In this document: piece by piece, positions 1 through 8,905 of the stretch
How positions within the stretch are numbered: position 1 is the stretch's first letter
How the letters are laid out: each line of letters opens with the position of its first letter
NCBI GenBank assembly: GCA_016702415.1
Contig: JADJEA010000008.1
Location: 1-64,000 of the forward strand
Direction: 5' to 3'
Source: Nostocoides sp.
Lineage (GTDB): Bacteria > Actinomycetota > Actinomycetes > Actinomycetales > Dermatophilaceae
Length of the DNA stretch: 64,000 nt
Notes under the pieces: model-generated
Databases searched by the model: none
What the model saw: the letters and a program-made list of their open reading frames with translations, nothing else
Told to the model about the DNA's origin: nothing
Made by a program: the position numbers and the translations under genes

Positions 1-454
1 TGCCGATGCGTTGTATCCGGCCGTTTGCGCGAGGAACCGCCCGTCGACCCACGCCATCTCGTCTGACACGCGATCCTCAACCCGCTGCTCCAGCCCAGAG
101 CACAGGCATGTGCTCGAGGTGTGCAGGGGCTGGTTCGACCCGCAGATCAGCCACCGAGGCCGCCACTGCCCTGAGCCTGCGTCCCAGACGACCCGCCACC
201 ACGGCTCAAAGCGCGCCGCCCAGCTCACCGGGCTGGATCCGACGAAGCAGCTGGGATGGTCTCCTTCTCCATACCGCGCTCACCGCCCAGACCGGAGACC
301 CGGCCCGCGGCGCGGCTTAACCCGTCACAGGGCGCGCCTGGGGATTATAAACCAAGCACCCCTGTTGCGTGATTTGTCCGGCCCACCCGAGCAGGTCGAG
401 TCCGCGGCCGCCGAGGCGTCCCGACGGTCGCCCCATCGCCGTCCAGACGGCTCC
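1..454. other. No gene recognised at left edge
   Basis: I see no convincing gene here. Open frames exist on both strands, but their translations are Arg/Pro/Ser-rich and lack any family motif. The stretch lies at the outer end of an accessory region full of broken mobile-element genes, so it is probably decayed sequence. Confidence 0.4.
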
Positions 455-625
455 CCTGACGGAGCTTGAGCGCGTTGGCGACGGTCACGCGTTGGTCGTG
501 GCCGACCAGGCCCGGGCGAGGAGCGGATCATCGACGGTAAGGCCGCCCATCTGCGCAACCGCAGCGAGCAAAACTCGCTGGCTGGCTGGCACCAGGAGGC
601 CCTGGCGTGGTGGGTTTGGGGGTAA
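455..625 (+). pseudogene. C-terminal remnant of an unidentified protein
   Basis: Two adjacent frames join into a protein-like tail. The first reads TELERVGDGHALVVADQAR. After a shift near 520 the second continues with ERIIDGKAAHLRNRSEQN and ends in a Trp-rich tail (AGWHQEALAWWVWG) at the TAA at 623-625. The composition is that of a real coding tail, unlike the shadow frames around it. I do not recognise the family. It lies directly before an IS256-type transposase remnant and could be part of another mobile gene. Confidence 0.3.
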
Positions 626-708
626 GCGGGGGGGCTCGTGAGGTAGGTGGGGCCATCCAGCGGGATCTTGGTGTGTACGTAAGCTCACCTACCGAAGGAG
701 TTCCCACC

Positions 709-1950
709 GATGGCCTTGCCCAGTCTGCCCTGTCCGAACTGCTCGACGCGTTCCGCGCCGGTGACGGCGTCGATCTGATCCGCGAGTCGGTCCAGGTTGC
801 GCCCAGAACTGATCGAGCTCAGCGACCCAACGTATCGGCGCCGCGGCCCTATGCGAGCGCACTGAGGACCGCACCGCCGAGCGCAACGGCCACCGGCCGC
901 GGCAGTTGACCACCAAGGCCGGCGATGTCGAGCTGCGGATCCCCAAGCTCAGGAAGGGGTCGTTCTTCCCGATCATCCTCGAGCCCCGCCGACGCATCGA
1001 CCAAGCGCCGTACGCGGTGGTGATGGAGGCCTACGTCCACGGCATCTCCACCCGCAGCGTCGACGACCTGGTCGAAGCGATGGGCGGCACCGGTGTCTCC
1101 AAGTCGGAGGTCTCGAGGATCTGCGCCAACCTCGACGAGGTCGTCGGGGCGTTCCGCACACGCGCGCTCGACCACGCCGAGTTCCCCTACATCTATCTCG
1201 ACGCGACCTACCTCCACGTGCGGAACAAGCCCGGCAAAGGGCGGCCGCGGTCGTCTCGATGGCCGTCGTGGTCGCGACCGGCGTAACCGCCCGCGGGGAC
1301 AGGGAGATCCTCGGCCTCGATGTCGGCGACAGCGAGATGAGACCTTCTGGCGCGCGTTCCTGCTCGGCCTCAAGCAACGCGGACCTGGCGCGGTGAAGCT
1401 GGTGATCAGTGACCAGCACTCCGGCCTCGTGGCGGCGCTCAGCCGCGCGTTCCAGGGCGCCGCGCACCAACGGTGCCGGGTCCACTTCGCCCGCAACCTG
1501 CTCGCCCACGTCCCCCAAGGGCCAGGCCGACTACGTGGCCGCCGTGTTCCGCACGATCTTCGCCCAAGCCAACCCCGCCGACATCGACGCGGCCTGGGAC
1601 CAGGCCCGCGACCAGCTCGCCAAGTCCGGTGGCCCAAGATCGGGCCACTGATGGACGACGGCCAAGACCGAGGTCCTCGCCTTCAGCGCGTTCCCGCGCG
1701 CACTGGCGCAAGATCTGAGTCGACCAACCCCTCGAGCGGGTCAACAAGGAGATCAGCGCGCAGCCGGGTCGTCAGGATCTTCCCCAACCCCGCCGCCGTC
1801 ATCCGGCTCGTCGGAGCGGTCCCGATCGACATGCACGACGAATGGATCGCCAGCGACCGCCCTACCTCTCAGAGAGGTCCAGGCGCTGCTCAACGATGCC
1901 GTGGATGCTGAGTTCACTTTACGCCGCCATCGACGGCGGCGAGTAGGAGA
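709..1950 (+). pseudogene. IS256-family (mutator-type) transposase, frameshifted
   Basis: Transposase segments appear in order but in different frames: an N-terminal SALSELLDAFRAGDG, then LELRIPKLR-like and AYVHGISTRSVDDLVEAMGG (about 906-1240) with the catalytic-region stretch FPYIYLDATYLHV, then VISDQHSGLVAALSRAFQG and RCRVHFARNLLAHVP (about 1400-1515), then FRTIFAQANPADIDAAWDQA, and finally WSTNPLERVNKEI-type sequence. This is the DDE order of IS256 enzymes, which cut and paste DNA. At least four frame changes remove function. No terminal inverted repeats were found, so the element ends are uncertain. The start is placed at the ATG at 709. Confidence 0.8.
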
Positions 1951-2202
1951 CCGACGGGACCACCTCGAGGCCCACCACCACGGGGCTCAGTCACCCGCGT
2001 GGCGCGGACCTGGACTACCTGTTCACAGCGGTGGTTGGCGTCACCGTCGAACAATGGGCCGATCACCGCACCGACTGCTCTGGGGAACACCACGGCGTGG
2101 TCGCGGCCTCCCAGTCAAGTCGGCGCACCGCATGGAGTTCAGGCGCGCACCCGGCGCACGGCGCGGGCTTGGTCCGCTGACCCCCTGTGTCGGGCCCCGC
2201 TC

Positions 2203-2248
2203 TTGACAGAATGAATACGCTGTAGTCAGTCGAATACATCGCAGTCAG
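2203..2248 (+). promoter_or_regulatory. Promoter/operator of the relBE-like pair
   Basis: A consensus -35 TTGACA (2203-2208) is followed by two direct copies of GAATAC-N5-AGTCAG (2213-2229 and 2232-2248, period 19). The second copy ends at the AGGAG ribosome binding site of the antitoxin gene. RHH antitoxins normally bind repeated half-sites in their own promoter, so this is the likely autoregulatory operator. The -10 is not clear. Confidence 0.55.
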
Positions 2249-2256
2249 GAGCAGTG

Positions 2257-2484
2257 ATGACCACGAGCGTGCGGATTCCCGAGGAGACGCAGCGACGGCT
2301 CGATGCCCTTGCCGAGCGGACGCACCGCTCGCGCTCGTTCTATCTGCGCGAGGCGATCGAGCGCGGTCTGCCGCAGGTCGAATGGGAGTACGACATCGCT
2401 GCGCGCGTCGGCGAGGTGCGCTCAGGAGCGGTGGCCACCGAATCCTTGGCCGAGGTGGTGGCCGAGCTTGGCCTGGACGATTGA
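2257..2484 (+). CDS. RelB-like ribbon-helix-helix antitoxin
   Basis: A 75-residue protein begins MTTSVRIPEETQRRLDALAE, a ribbon-helix-helix DNA-binding N-terminus. The middle helix motif RSRSFYLREAIERGL is typical of RelB/CopG antitoxins, and the acidic C-terminus (AEVVAELGLDD) would wrap the toxin. AGGAG at 2247-2251 is 5 bases before the ATG at 2257; a GTG one codon upstream is an alternative. The toxin frame begins inside its last codons. This antitoxin is intact although its toxin is frameshifted. Confidence 0.8.
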   Translation: MTTSVRIPEETQRRLDALAERTHRSRSFYLREAIERGLPQVEWEYDIAARVGEVRSGAVATESLAEVVAELGLDD

Positions 2485-2739
2485 GCTGCACCCGGACGCC
2501 GCCAAGGCGCTGCGCAGCCTGGCCACACGGACCGGCCGATGGCCAAGCGGATCACCGACTACCTGGCCGAGGTCGAACGGGCCGATGACCCCGTTCACGC
2601 GGGAAGGGACTGACCGGTCCGCTGACCGGGTTGTGGCGCTACCGGATAGGGGACTGGCGCGTCGTGGTGGACATCTGCGACGACCGCCTCGTCATCCTGG
2701 CCCTCGACATCGAGCACCGGTCGAGGGGTGTACCGGTGA
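2468..2739 (+). pseudogene. RelE/ParE-type toxin, frameshifted
   Basis: Pieces of a RelE-fold mRNA interferase read in three frames: WTIELHPDAAKALRSL, then DRPMAKRITDYLAEVE, then LTGLWRYRIGDWRVVVDI and LVILALDIEHRS, with an expected RVYR end at the TGA at 2737-2739. The GLWRYRIGDWRVV core is characteristic of the family. Indels lie near 2525, near 2605 and in the GGGG run near 2724. A TTG at 2468 would overlap the antitoxin gene by 17 bases. As given, no toxin is made, so the intact antitoxin is an orphan unless the indels are errors. Confidence 0.75.
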
Positions 2740-2820
2740 CCGTCTTGGGCTTCCGCGCGCGGCTGTCATGTTCTTTCTCGTCGGCGCCTCGCCGGACCAC
2801 TGACGATCACCATCTCGAAC

Positions 2821-2840
2821 CAGGCCTCAAGCGAGGCCTG
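2821..2840 (+). terminator. Hairpin after the relBE remnant
   Basis: CAGGCCTC pairs perfectly with GAGGCCTG across a 4-base loop. It lies 80 bases after the toxin remnant. There is no T-run, so a terminator role is likely but not certain. Confidence 0.45.
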
Positions 2841-2862
2841 ACGAAAGAACCAGGCGGCCGCA

Positions 2863-3096
2863 CACGAGTAAGCCCCGACAGCGTTTCCGCGTGTTGGGGC
2901 CCGTCCGTCTGTCTCAACACAGCGCGCGCCCGAAGGTGGGCCCCAGCGGGGGAGCGAACGAAGTGAAGCGCGCCCAAGGTGGCCCCAGCGGGGAGCGAAC
3001 GAAGTGAAGCGCGCCCGAAGGTGGGCCCCAGCGGGGAGCGAACGAAGTGAAGCGCGCCCGAAGGGATTCGAACCCTAACCTTCTAATCCGTAGTCT
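2863..3096. repeat. att-like repeat copy 1 with tRNA-Arg 3' remnant
   Basis: It starts with a hairpin block (CCCCGACA 2873-2880 pairing with TGTTGGGG 2892-2899, one wobble) that recurs at 5782-5808. Three head-to-tail 41-44-base units follow, each starting CGCGCCC(G)AAGG (2925, 2969, 3010). The array ends in 44 bases matching the 3' half of tRNA-Arg (3053-3096). The same units precede the intact tRNA at 9641-9769. The arrangement is that of an integration boundary duplicated at a tRNA gene. Confidence 0.7.
3053..3096 (-). pseudogene. Truncated tRNA-Arg (3' half)
   Basis: The sequence matches the intact tRNA-Arg at 9770-9842 from the acceptor 3' strand through the T arm to the anticodon loop (ATCCGTAGTC), with one base lost in the T stem and one substitution in the anticodon stem. 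After 3096 it diverges, so the D arm and 5' acceptor strand are missing. It cannot fold as a tRNA. It looks like the att half left by an integration into the tRNA 3' end. Confidence 0.75.
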
Positions 3097-3335
3097 TCGG
3101 ACCAACGCGGTCGGGGTGCCTGGAGTCGACCCGGCACGCCACCAGCCGACACCATCGTGTCCGACAACGTAGCGGGTCACGTCCCCGTGGACCGGGTGTC
3201 GGGTCAGGTCGGTCCGTGCCGCGACGAGTCACGTCCCCAACCTGCTGCGGCGGGTCTGTGGGCCGTATATGGGCCGATCGCGTGCCACCGCCGAGCGAGA
3301 CGGCTCCATCCCAATTTTCGTTATACGATTGGCTC

Positions 3336-3567
3336 ATGGTGAGTGAGGAACAGATCCGCACCTGGGCGGAGGAAGCCGAGCCGGATACGACGTCGAGGAG
3401 TTGAAGCACCGGGGCGGGGCCGTCCCGGAAGAGGGGCCGAGCCGATGCAGGTGGTTGCGGTCCGCTTGACGACCCAGGAGCTGGCGGCTCTGGACGCTGC
3501 CGCTGTCAAGCACGAGATGAGCCGGTCCGAGGCCATCAGGGCCGCACTGGCTCATTTCGCGGCGTGA
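3336..3567 (+). pseudogene. RHH antitoxin of a second TA pair, frameshifted
   Basis: Three frames reconstruct one antitoxin: MVSEEQIRTWAEEAE, then GYDVEELKHRG, then GRGRPGRGAEPMQVVAVRL and TTQELAALDAAAVKHEMSRS followed by EAIRAALAHFAA. The basic RGRPGRG linker and the ribbon-helix-helix near the C-terminus are typical of small actinobacterial antitoxins. Indels lie near 3376 and near 3420. The stop overlaps a GTG start for the toxin (GTGA, 3564-3567), so the pair was coupled. Confidence 0.65.
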
Positions 3568-3806
3568 GGTCCACCCAGCGCACTCAAGCACGGCGTCACC
3601 GCCCAGGATGCGGCGCAGGCCGCCGAATGGCCGGTATGGATCGAGCCGCTGACCCAGGACGAGTCGCCCACTCGGGAACTTCGTCTGGGGTTCGACACCC
3701 AAGCGCGACTCCTGGAGACGGTCGTTCTGATCCTCACCCTCGGAGATGAGATGGTCATCCACGCGATGCTTAAGCACGGAAGAAGTACCTGGACCTGCTG
3801 CCTTAG
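3564..3806 (+). pseudogene. Small toxin partner, frameshifted
   Basis: After the GTG at 3564 the frame shifts near 3585 and then reads KHGVTAQDAAQAAEWPVWIE, LRLGFDTQARLLETVVLILT and LGDEMVIHAMLKHGR. A further shift gives KKYLDLLP and the TAG at 3804-3806. The 'HG(I/V)...RLLEVVV...E..IHAM..R.KY' pattern matches small toxin partners found next to this RHH family (BrnT-like size and layout). That assignment rests on pattern and context only. No intact product is encoded. Confidence 0.5.
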
Positions 3807-4060
3807 CCCCTTCACCTTGTAGGTGACACCGAGCCTCAGGTTGCGGCCGCCAGACCCGGTGTGAGTGACTGGCTGTTCGTTGATGATCCGGGATTGTTCT
3901 TGGCGCGGGAACTCGCTCTGCCGCTGTCTGGTGACCGGGCTCCTTGGCGAGCACCGGGCCAGCGTTGGCGTCAGGCCGATCCTGCCCGGCTGGAGACAAC
4001 TCGGTGCGCACCTAGCCCAGTCAGGTCAGGTCGAATCGACGCCCAGGCAAGGTCGTCAGA

Positions 4061-5184
4061 TCAGTGACAGCCGCGCATCACGCTGGTCACCCGGAGGCTC
4101 GGATCGAGGACGACGAGGTCCGCTCGCGCCCCCGGGGTGAGGCGTCCCAGGTCGCCACGTCCGATGACGTCGGCGGGGATTCGCGTCGCGGCGGAGAGCG
4201 CGACGGAGAACTCGACCCGGAATCGACGGCCCATCCCGCAAGGCCCGATCAAGCGTGAGCGTCGAGCCGCGATCGGCCCATCGGGACCGCCGATTCGGGC
4301 GACCGCCGCGCACCACCGCGTTCAGGGGCCGAGGGCGGTAGTCCTCGTCTCCTGCTCCGGCGGCAGCCATCGCGTCGGCGACGAGCGCGACCCGGCCCGG
4401 GCGGGTGCGCAGGATGTCGGCCACCACGGCAGGGTGGACATGCGCACCGTCGGCGATGACCTCGAGGATCACCCCAGGGCTGCCCGAGGCCGCCTGCGCC
4501 GGGCCTGGCTCACGGTGGTGCAAGGGACGGTGCGCCTTGTGCATGGGTGAGAATGCGGGCTCCCTCCGCAAAGGCAGTCCGAGCCTCGGCGTAAGTGGCA
4601 TCGAGTGGCCGATGGCCACGAGGACACCAGCATCGACGAGCCGACATATCGCGGCCAGGCCGCCAGGCACCTCTGGCGCGATGGTCACCATCACGATGGG
4701 GCCCGCTCGCAGCAGTCGGTCGACGTCCTCGCCGCTCGGCGTCCGCAACAAACTGGGGTCGTGCGCTCCCCGGTAGCGCGGCGCGAGCCACGGTCCCTCA
4801 GGTGCACGCCAAGCAGGTCGACCCTGTCGACGAGCGGACGCAGCGCACGGATCTGATCCGCGAGACGTTCCACCGTGTCGGTCACCAGGCTCGCCATGCC
4901 GGACGTGCTGCCGTGGGAAGGTGCATCGCCCGCGCCAAAGTGGCTGCCTGAGCCCCATCCGTGTATGACGCGCCGCCGCCGTGTGCGTGCGGGTCGACGA
5001 ACCCCGGCGCGTGGTGACGTCGCCGAGGTCGACGATCGTACCCGCGCCGGAGCGATAGGCCGGACCGCCGCCTACGGCCATCACCCGGCCGTTCGCCACC
5101 TCGACCCACCCCGGAGAAAGCAGCTCGCCTGGGTGAAGACCCGCGCTGCCGCCAGGATTTGTGGCTGGTCGGCGAGGTCGCCAT
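4061..5184 (-). pseudogene. nagA: N-acetylglucosamine-6-phosphate deacetylase remnant
   Basis: Recognisable NagA pieces occur in order but in several frames: VEVANGRVMAVGGG, GFVDPHAHGGG (metal-binding HxH near the N-terminus), LLGVHLEGPWLAPRYRGAH, VTIAPEVPGGLAAICRLVDA, VLVAIGHSDATYAEARTAF, VILEVIADGAHVHPAVVADI, RVALVADAMAAAGAGD and the C-terminal VDVIGRGDLGRLTPGARADL-like tail with LVVLDPSLRVTSVM. The enzyme would deacetylate GlcNAc-6-P. Many indels in 1.1 kb make it non-functional, far more than elsewhere in the window. The upstream nagB stop overlaps its ATG (TGATG), so the two formed an operon. Confidence 0.85.
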
Positions 5185-5750
5185 CAGATGCCCGCCAGGC
5201 GGGCTTGGCGGCATACGTCTCGGTGTAGTAGGAGCCGGGCTGCAGGCGTGCGGCAGCGGCGCTGTCGACGAGAACGGTGACGTGTGGATGAAACTGGAGG
5301 GCGGTGGCTGGCCACAGCGCACTGACCGCCCCTCGGTCAGCTGGTGCAGCGCCTCGGCCTTCTCGCCCGCTGGCTAGGAGAACCACATGCCGCGCCTCGA
5401 GGATCGTCGACCCCTGGGTCAGGTAAATGTGTGGCACCGCCTCGACGTCACCGCCGAAGAAGCGCGCGTTGTCCTCTCGGGTCTGCCGGGTCAGCGACTA
5501 ACACGTTCGCCGGATCGATGTCGACCTTGGCGACGAAGTCGCGGTCGATGACCTTTCGATAGCGCTCGGGGCGATCGTCCGCCAGCCCGACGTATTCATC
5601 GAGCATGAAGGCGCGAGCGCGAGCGAGGCTGAGCCGACCGGCGGCGACTCGACGACCGAGCTCGTCCTACACCCCCAGTGGGCTGGGTCCGGTGGCGACG
5701 CCCAGCACCGCATCGGGTTGACTAGCCCGCGGGAGTCGCGCGCGCGACTC
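5184..5750 (-). pseudogene. nagB: Glucosamine-6-phosphate deaminase remnant
   Basis: The N-terminal part reads QPDAVLGVATGPSPLGV, DELGRRVAAGRLSLARARAF and MLDEYVGLADDRPERYRKVI, the sugar-phosphate-binding region of NagB. It jumps near 5470 to a C-terminal part, ILEARHVVLLASGR and ALWPATALQFHPHVTVLVDS. About 100 residues of the middle of this normally 260-residue enzyme are missing, and frameshifts are present. The gene precedes nagA in the usual order. An 18-base palindrome (5733-5750) lies at its 5' end, close to repeat copy 2. Confidence 0.8.
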
Positions 5751-5769
5751 TCGCAAGCTCAAGGCGGCC

Positions 5770-5871
5770 ACATACGGTAAGCCCCGACAGCGTTTCCGGG
5801 TGTCGGGGGCCCGTCCGTCTGTCTCAACACAGAGCGCGCCCGAAGGTGGGCCCCAGCGGGGGAGCGACCAG
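5770..5871. repeat. att-like repeat copy 2
   Basis: About 100 bases match copy 1: the block before the hairpin, the perfect 8-bp hairpin CCCCGACA (5782-5789) with TGTCGGGG (5801-5808), the shared sequence CCGTCCGTCTGTCTCAACAC, then one 43-base-type unit beginning GCGCGCCCGAAGG. It lacks the tRNA half. It separates the nagBA remnants from the HEPN/MNT cassette. Confidence 0.7.
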
Positions 5872-6178
5872 CGGCTGGCGCTATTGCCAGGGTTGCAGGT
5901 GGGGAAGCAGGGCGGCCATCGCGGTGACGATTTGGCGTGCTTTGGGCGGGTCCTCATCGATGTCGTCCGTGTTGAGTTCGGGGCTGGTCAGGCGGGGATA
6001 GTCCGCGTCGTTACGGGTCCGCCGGAGCCGACCGAAAGGACGTACGACCGGCCCGTGGCCCCCAACTGGTGGGTGACCGCGTCTTGGACCGCCAGGTGTC
6101 CACCCTTTGGGTTTCGTCAAGTTCTCTGGCCCCATCTGTCGTCATGAATTTCGGCTCCACTCCTGGGGCTGAGGGGGG

Positions 6179-6950
6179 TCAGCGGGGACGGCAGGTGGTG
6201 GTCTTGCTGGTGCGGAGGCGGTAGGACTGGGTGCCGGTTTCGAGGATGTGGGCGTTGAAAGTGACGCGGTCGACGATGGCAGCGACCAGGCGGGGGTCGG
6301 GGAAGACGGTGCCCCACTCGGAGAAGGGCAGGTTGGTGGCGATGGCCACGGAGGCGCGTTCTTCGCGGGCGGTGATGATTTGGAAGAGGAGTTCGGCGCC
6401 GCGAGGTCGACGTTGACGTACCCGAGTTCGTCCAGGCACAGCAGGTCCAGGCGGGCGTATCGGGCCACGACGCGGGACAGGACGCGCTCGTCGGCGGCTT
6501 CGACGAGTTCGTTCACCAACTGGGCGGTGGTGATGTACCGGACCCGGCGGCCCTGCTGGCAGGCGGCCAGGCCGAGGCCGATGAGTAGTGACTCTTGCCG
6601 GTGCCGGAGTCCCCGAGCATGACCACGGGTTCAGCCAGGCGTCGAGGTAGGCGCCGGTCGCGAGGTGGCCCAGGGTCGCGGCGGGATGCTGGGGACGACG
6701 TCGAGGTTGAAGTCGGCGAGGCGTTTGATGCGGGGGAACTTGGCTTCGGTCACTCGGCGGGTGTGGCGGCGTTCGAGGCGGTCGTCGACCTCGGCCGCGA
6801 GGATGTCGGCGAGGTAGCCCAGGTGGGTGCGTCGTTCTCGCACGGCGATCTCGGCGAGCCGGATGGCTCCGGCGCGGACGGTGGGCAGGTGCAGCTCGCG
6901 GGCGGCGGCGTTGACGGCATCTCGGCGGCGGCGTCGGTTGTGATGGTCAC
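6179..6950 (-). pseudogene. istB: IS21 helper ATPase IstB, frameshifted
   Basis: The N-terminal half reads RRTHLGYLADILAAEVDDRL, RRHTRRVTEAKFPRIKRLAD and FNLDVVPSIPP, typical of IstB just before the Walker A region. The Walker A region is scrambled by an indel near 6640. After further shifts the C-terminus reads LDELGYV-like sequence, ELLFQIITAREERASVAIAT, NLPFSEWGTVFPDPRLVAAI and VDRVTFNAHILETGTQSYRL. IstB is the DnaC-like ATPase that directs IstA to target DNA. At least three indels disrupt it. Confidence 0.85.
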
Positions 6951-6991
6951 TGGTCAGGCCTTCTGGTGGTGAGCAGGTCGTCGTAAGCCGG

Positions 6992-8506
6992 TCAGCGAGG
7001 GCGCTGGCCGGTCAAGCGGGCCAGGGCGTCACCGACTGGCACCGGCGGAGCGGCCGCTGTGGCGGCGCGGCTCGTGCGTCGATGATCACGGCCTCAGGGG
7101 CGAGGATCCCGGCGATGACGGCGGCGTCGATCGCCTCGGTCCAACGCCGCGGCCGGGAGGGTGCGGTGGGCGAGGAGGACTTCGACCAGAGCCCTGGTGC
7201 CGCGACCATCGCCGAGGAGCGCGGCGGGCCGCGTCCCAATACCGTTGATGCGCGGGCGTGAACGCTCCCGCTGCTTTGGCTTGAGCCAGTGCGGTCGCGC
7301 CTGGTAGGGCGCCAGGTTTGCGGGTCAACACCTCGAGGTAGTGATCGAGGAGAGGACCTCGACGATGTAGGCCGGTGGCCCGCTCGTGCACGGCCACGAC
7401 CTTCGGCCCGTCAGACGGTGACGGTGGTCGCGGTGAACCGCACCACGAGTCGGCGCCCGACATACCGGGCGGGAACGGAGAATGGTTCTGACGGATCGAG
7501 ACCCGGGAGCGGTGGTCGACCCGCCGCGCCTCACACGCCCGGGTCGAACCGTTCGCTCGGCAACGGCAACAGCGTGGCCTGTTCGGCAGCGAACTCGACC
7601 TGACGGTGGCGTGGTGGCCAGTGATCACCCGGGCGTCGTCGGCGACGTCGTAAGCAGCGATGTGCTGGTTCAGCTCGGCCAACGAGGCAACCGTCGGCGT
7701 CGGCACCAGATGACAGCGACGGAAGCGGACGATCTCGCCCTCGACGCCGCCCTTCTCGTGCGCGCCCGCCTTGCCCGGGATGCAAAAGAACGAATCGAAC
7801 CCGTAGTGGGAGCGCAAGGCGATAAACCGGTCGGACTCGGTCCGGTCGCGGCCCTTCAAGACCCTGGTCACCGCTGGCTTCAAGTTGTCGTACCGGACCC
7901 GGGCAGGGACGCCGCCGAAGTGGGCGAACGCTTCGACGTGCCCCTTGAAGGAACGCTTCCTGGGCTTGGGTGCCGTAGGCGACGTGGAACGCCCGACCCG
8001 GGTGCGACAGCCGCATCACGAACATCCACACCTTCACCGATGTTCCGGCGATCACGGTCTCGAACTCGCCGAAGTCGACCTCGGCCTCCGCGCCCGGGGC
8101 GTGGACCTGCGGGACGAACACCTCCCGGTCAACCAGCCCGAGCTCGACCCGGCGGGTCACGACACACCGGGACACCGTCACCTCCGCGACCTGCGCGTCG
8201 TGTTCGGCGACCAGCCGCTGCCACACCCGCCGCGCGGTATGTCGCTGCTTACGCGGTACCTCTTGGTCGCCGATCAGCCAGCCGTCGATGACCTCCCGCC
8301 ACGGGTCAATCGCTAAGCCGAGCCCGAGCCGGATACGCCTGGCGCGGTGGCGGGACCGCCGAGGCGATCGCTTGGCGCACCGTCCGACGGTGCACCCCAT
8401 GGGATCGCGCGAGCTCGCGGACCGACACGCTCGGATCAGCACGACGGTCCCGCCGGATCTGTTCGAACAACTCCACCCTGGACCACTGCCTCACCGGGAC
8501 CTCCAC
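6992..8506 (-). pseudogene. istA: IS21 transposase IstA, frameshifted
   Basis: A helix-turn-helix N-terminus reads VELFEQIRRDRRADPSVSVR and ELARSHGVHRRTVRQAIASA. After a shift near 8320 come DPWREVIDGWLIGDQEVPRK, then the DDE domain with EAEVDFGEFETVIAG and KVWMFVMRLSHPGRAFHVAY. After a shift near 7880 come SHYGFDSFFCIPGKAGAHEK, GGVEGEIVRFRRCHLVP (the catalytic Glu region) and LAELNQHIAAYD. The C-terminus ends ALARLTGQRPR at the TGA at 6992. Several indels make it inactive as given. Confidence 0.85.
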
Positions 8507-8905
8507 GCCGACAACCGTTGACGTGAAGACCCTCACCGCGGGTGGGGCCAACATTCACGACGACACACCCACCCGAGGAAGGCACCACCGCGGCCACCGA
8601 GGTGGGGCCAGAATCCGTGACGATCAGACCGCTACCTGGGGCCAGAGAAGGTGACCACACCCAACCCTTGCTGGTGGACCGCAACCCTTGCACCGCCAAC
8701 GCTGCCGCCATCGCCTTGCGGGCAGCGGCATACAGCATGTCGTAGGCACCTGCCGGATCGTCGGGACCCAGCAGAGCGGCGGAACGCAGGTGCCGCTCGG
8801 CCTCGGCCAGCAGACGTGCCGCGTTCTGCGGCGACGGGGCAACCTGCTCCAACTCGCCGGCGGCAAGCATGTCCGCGATCTGGTCTGCGCCGGTGGCCCA
8901 CCTCG

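Larger units (their letters stand above)
6108..8663 (-). mobile_element. IS21-family insertion sequence, decayed
   Basis: The 2556-bp element is bounded by imperfect 26-bp inverted repeats that both begin TGGGT and share the inner core TTCTCTGGCCCC (6108 inward; 8663 inward on the complement). The 6-bp sequence ACCCTT flanks it at 6102-6107 and 8664-8669, inside the gap of IS21 target duplications. It contains istA and istB in the usual order on the minus strand. Both genes have several frameshifts, so the copy is probably immobile. Confidence 0.88.

Noticed and set aside
3807..4060. Short open frames between the second toxin remnant and nagA
   Set aside because: No family motif, no ribosome binding site, and both flanks are decayed.
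5733..5750. 18-base palindrome GAGTCGCGCGCGCGACTC as an att core or operator
   Set aside because: It is mostly alternating CG, which arises easily at this composition, and it is not repeated at the other boundaries.
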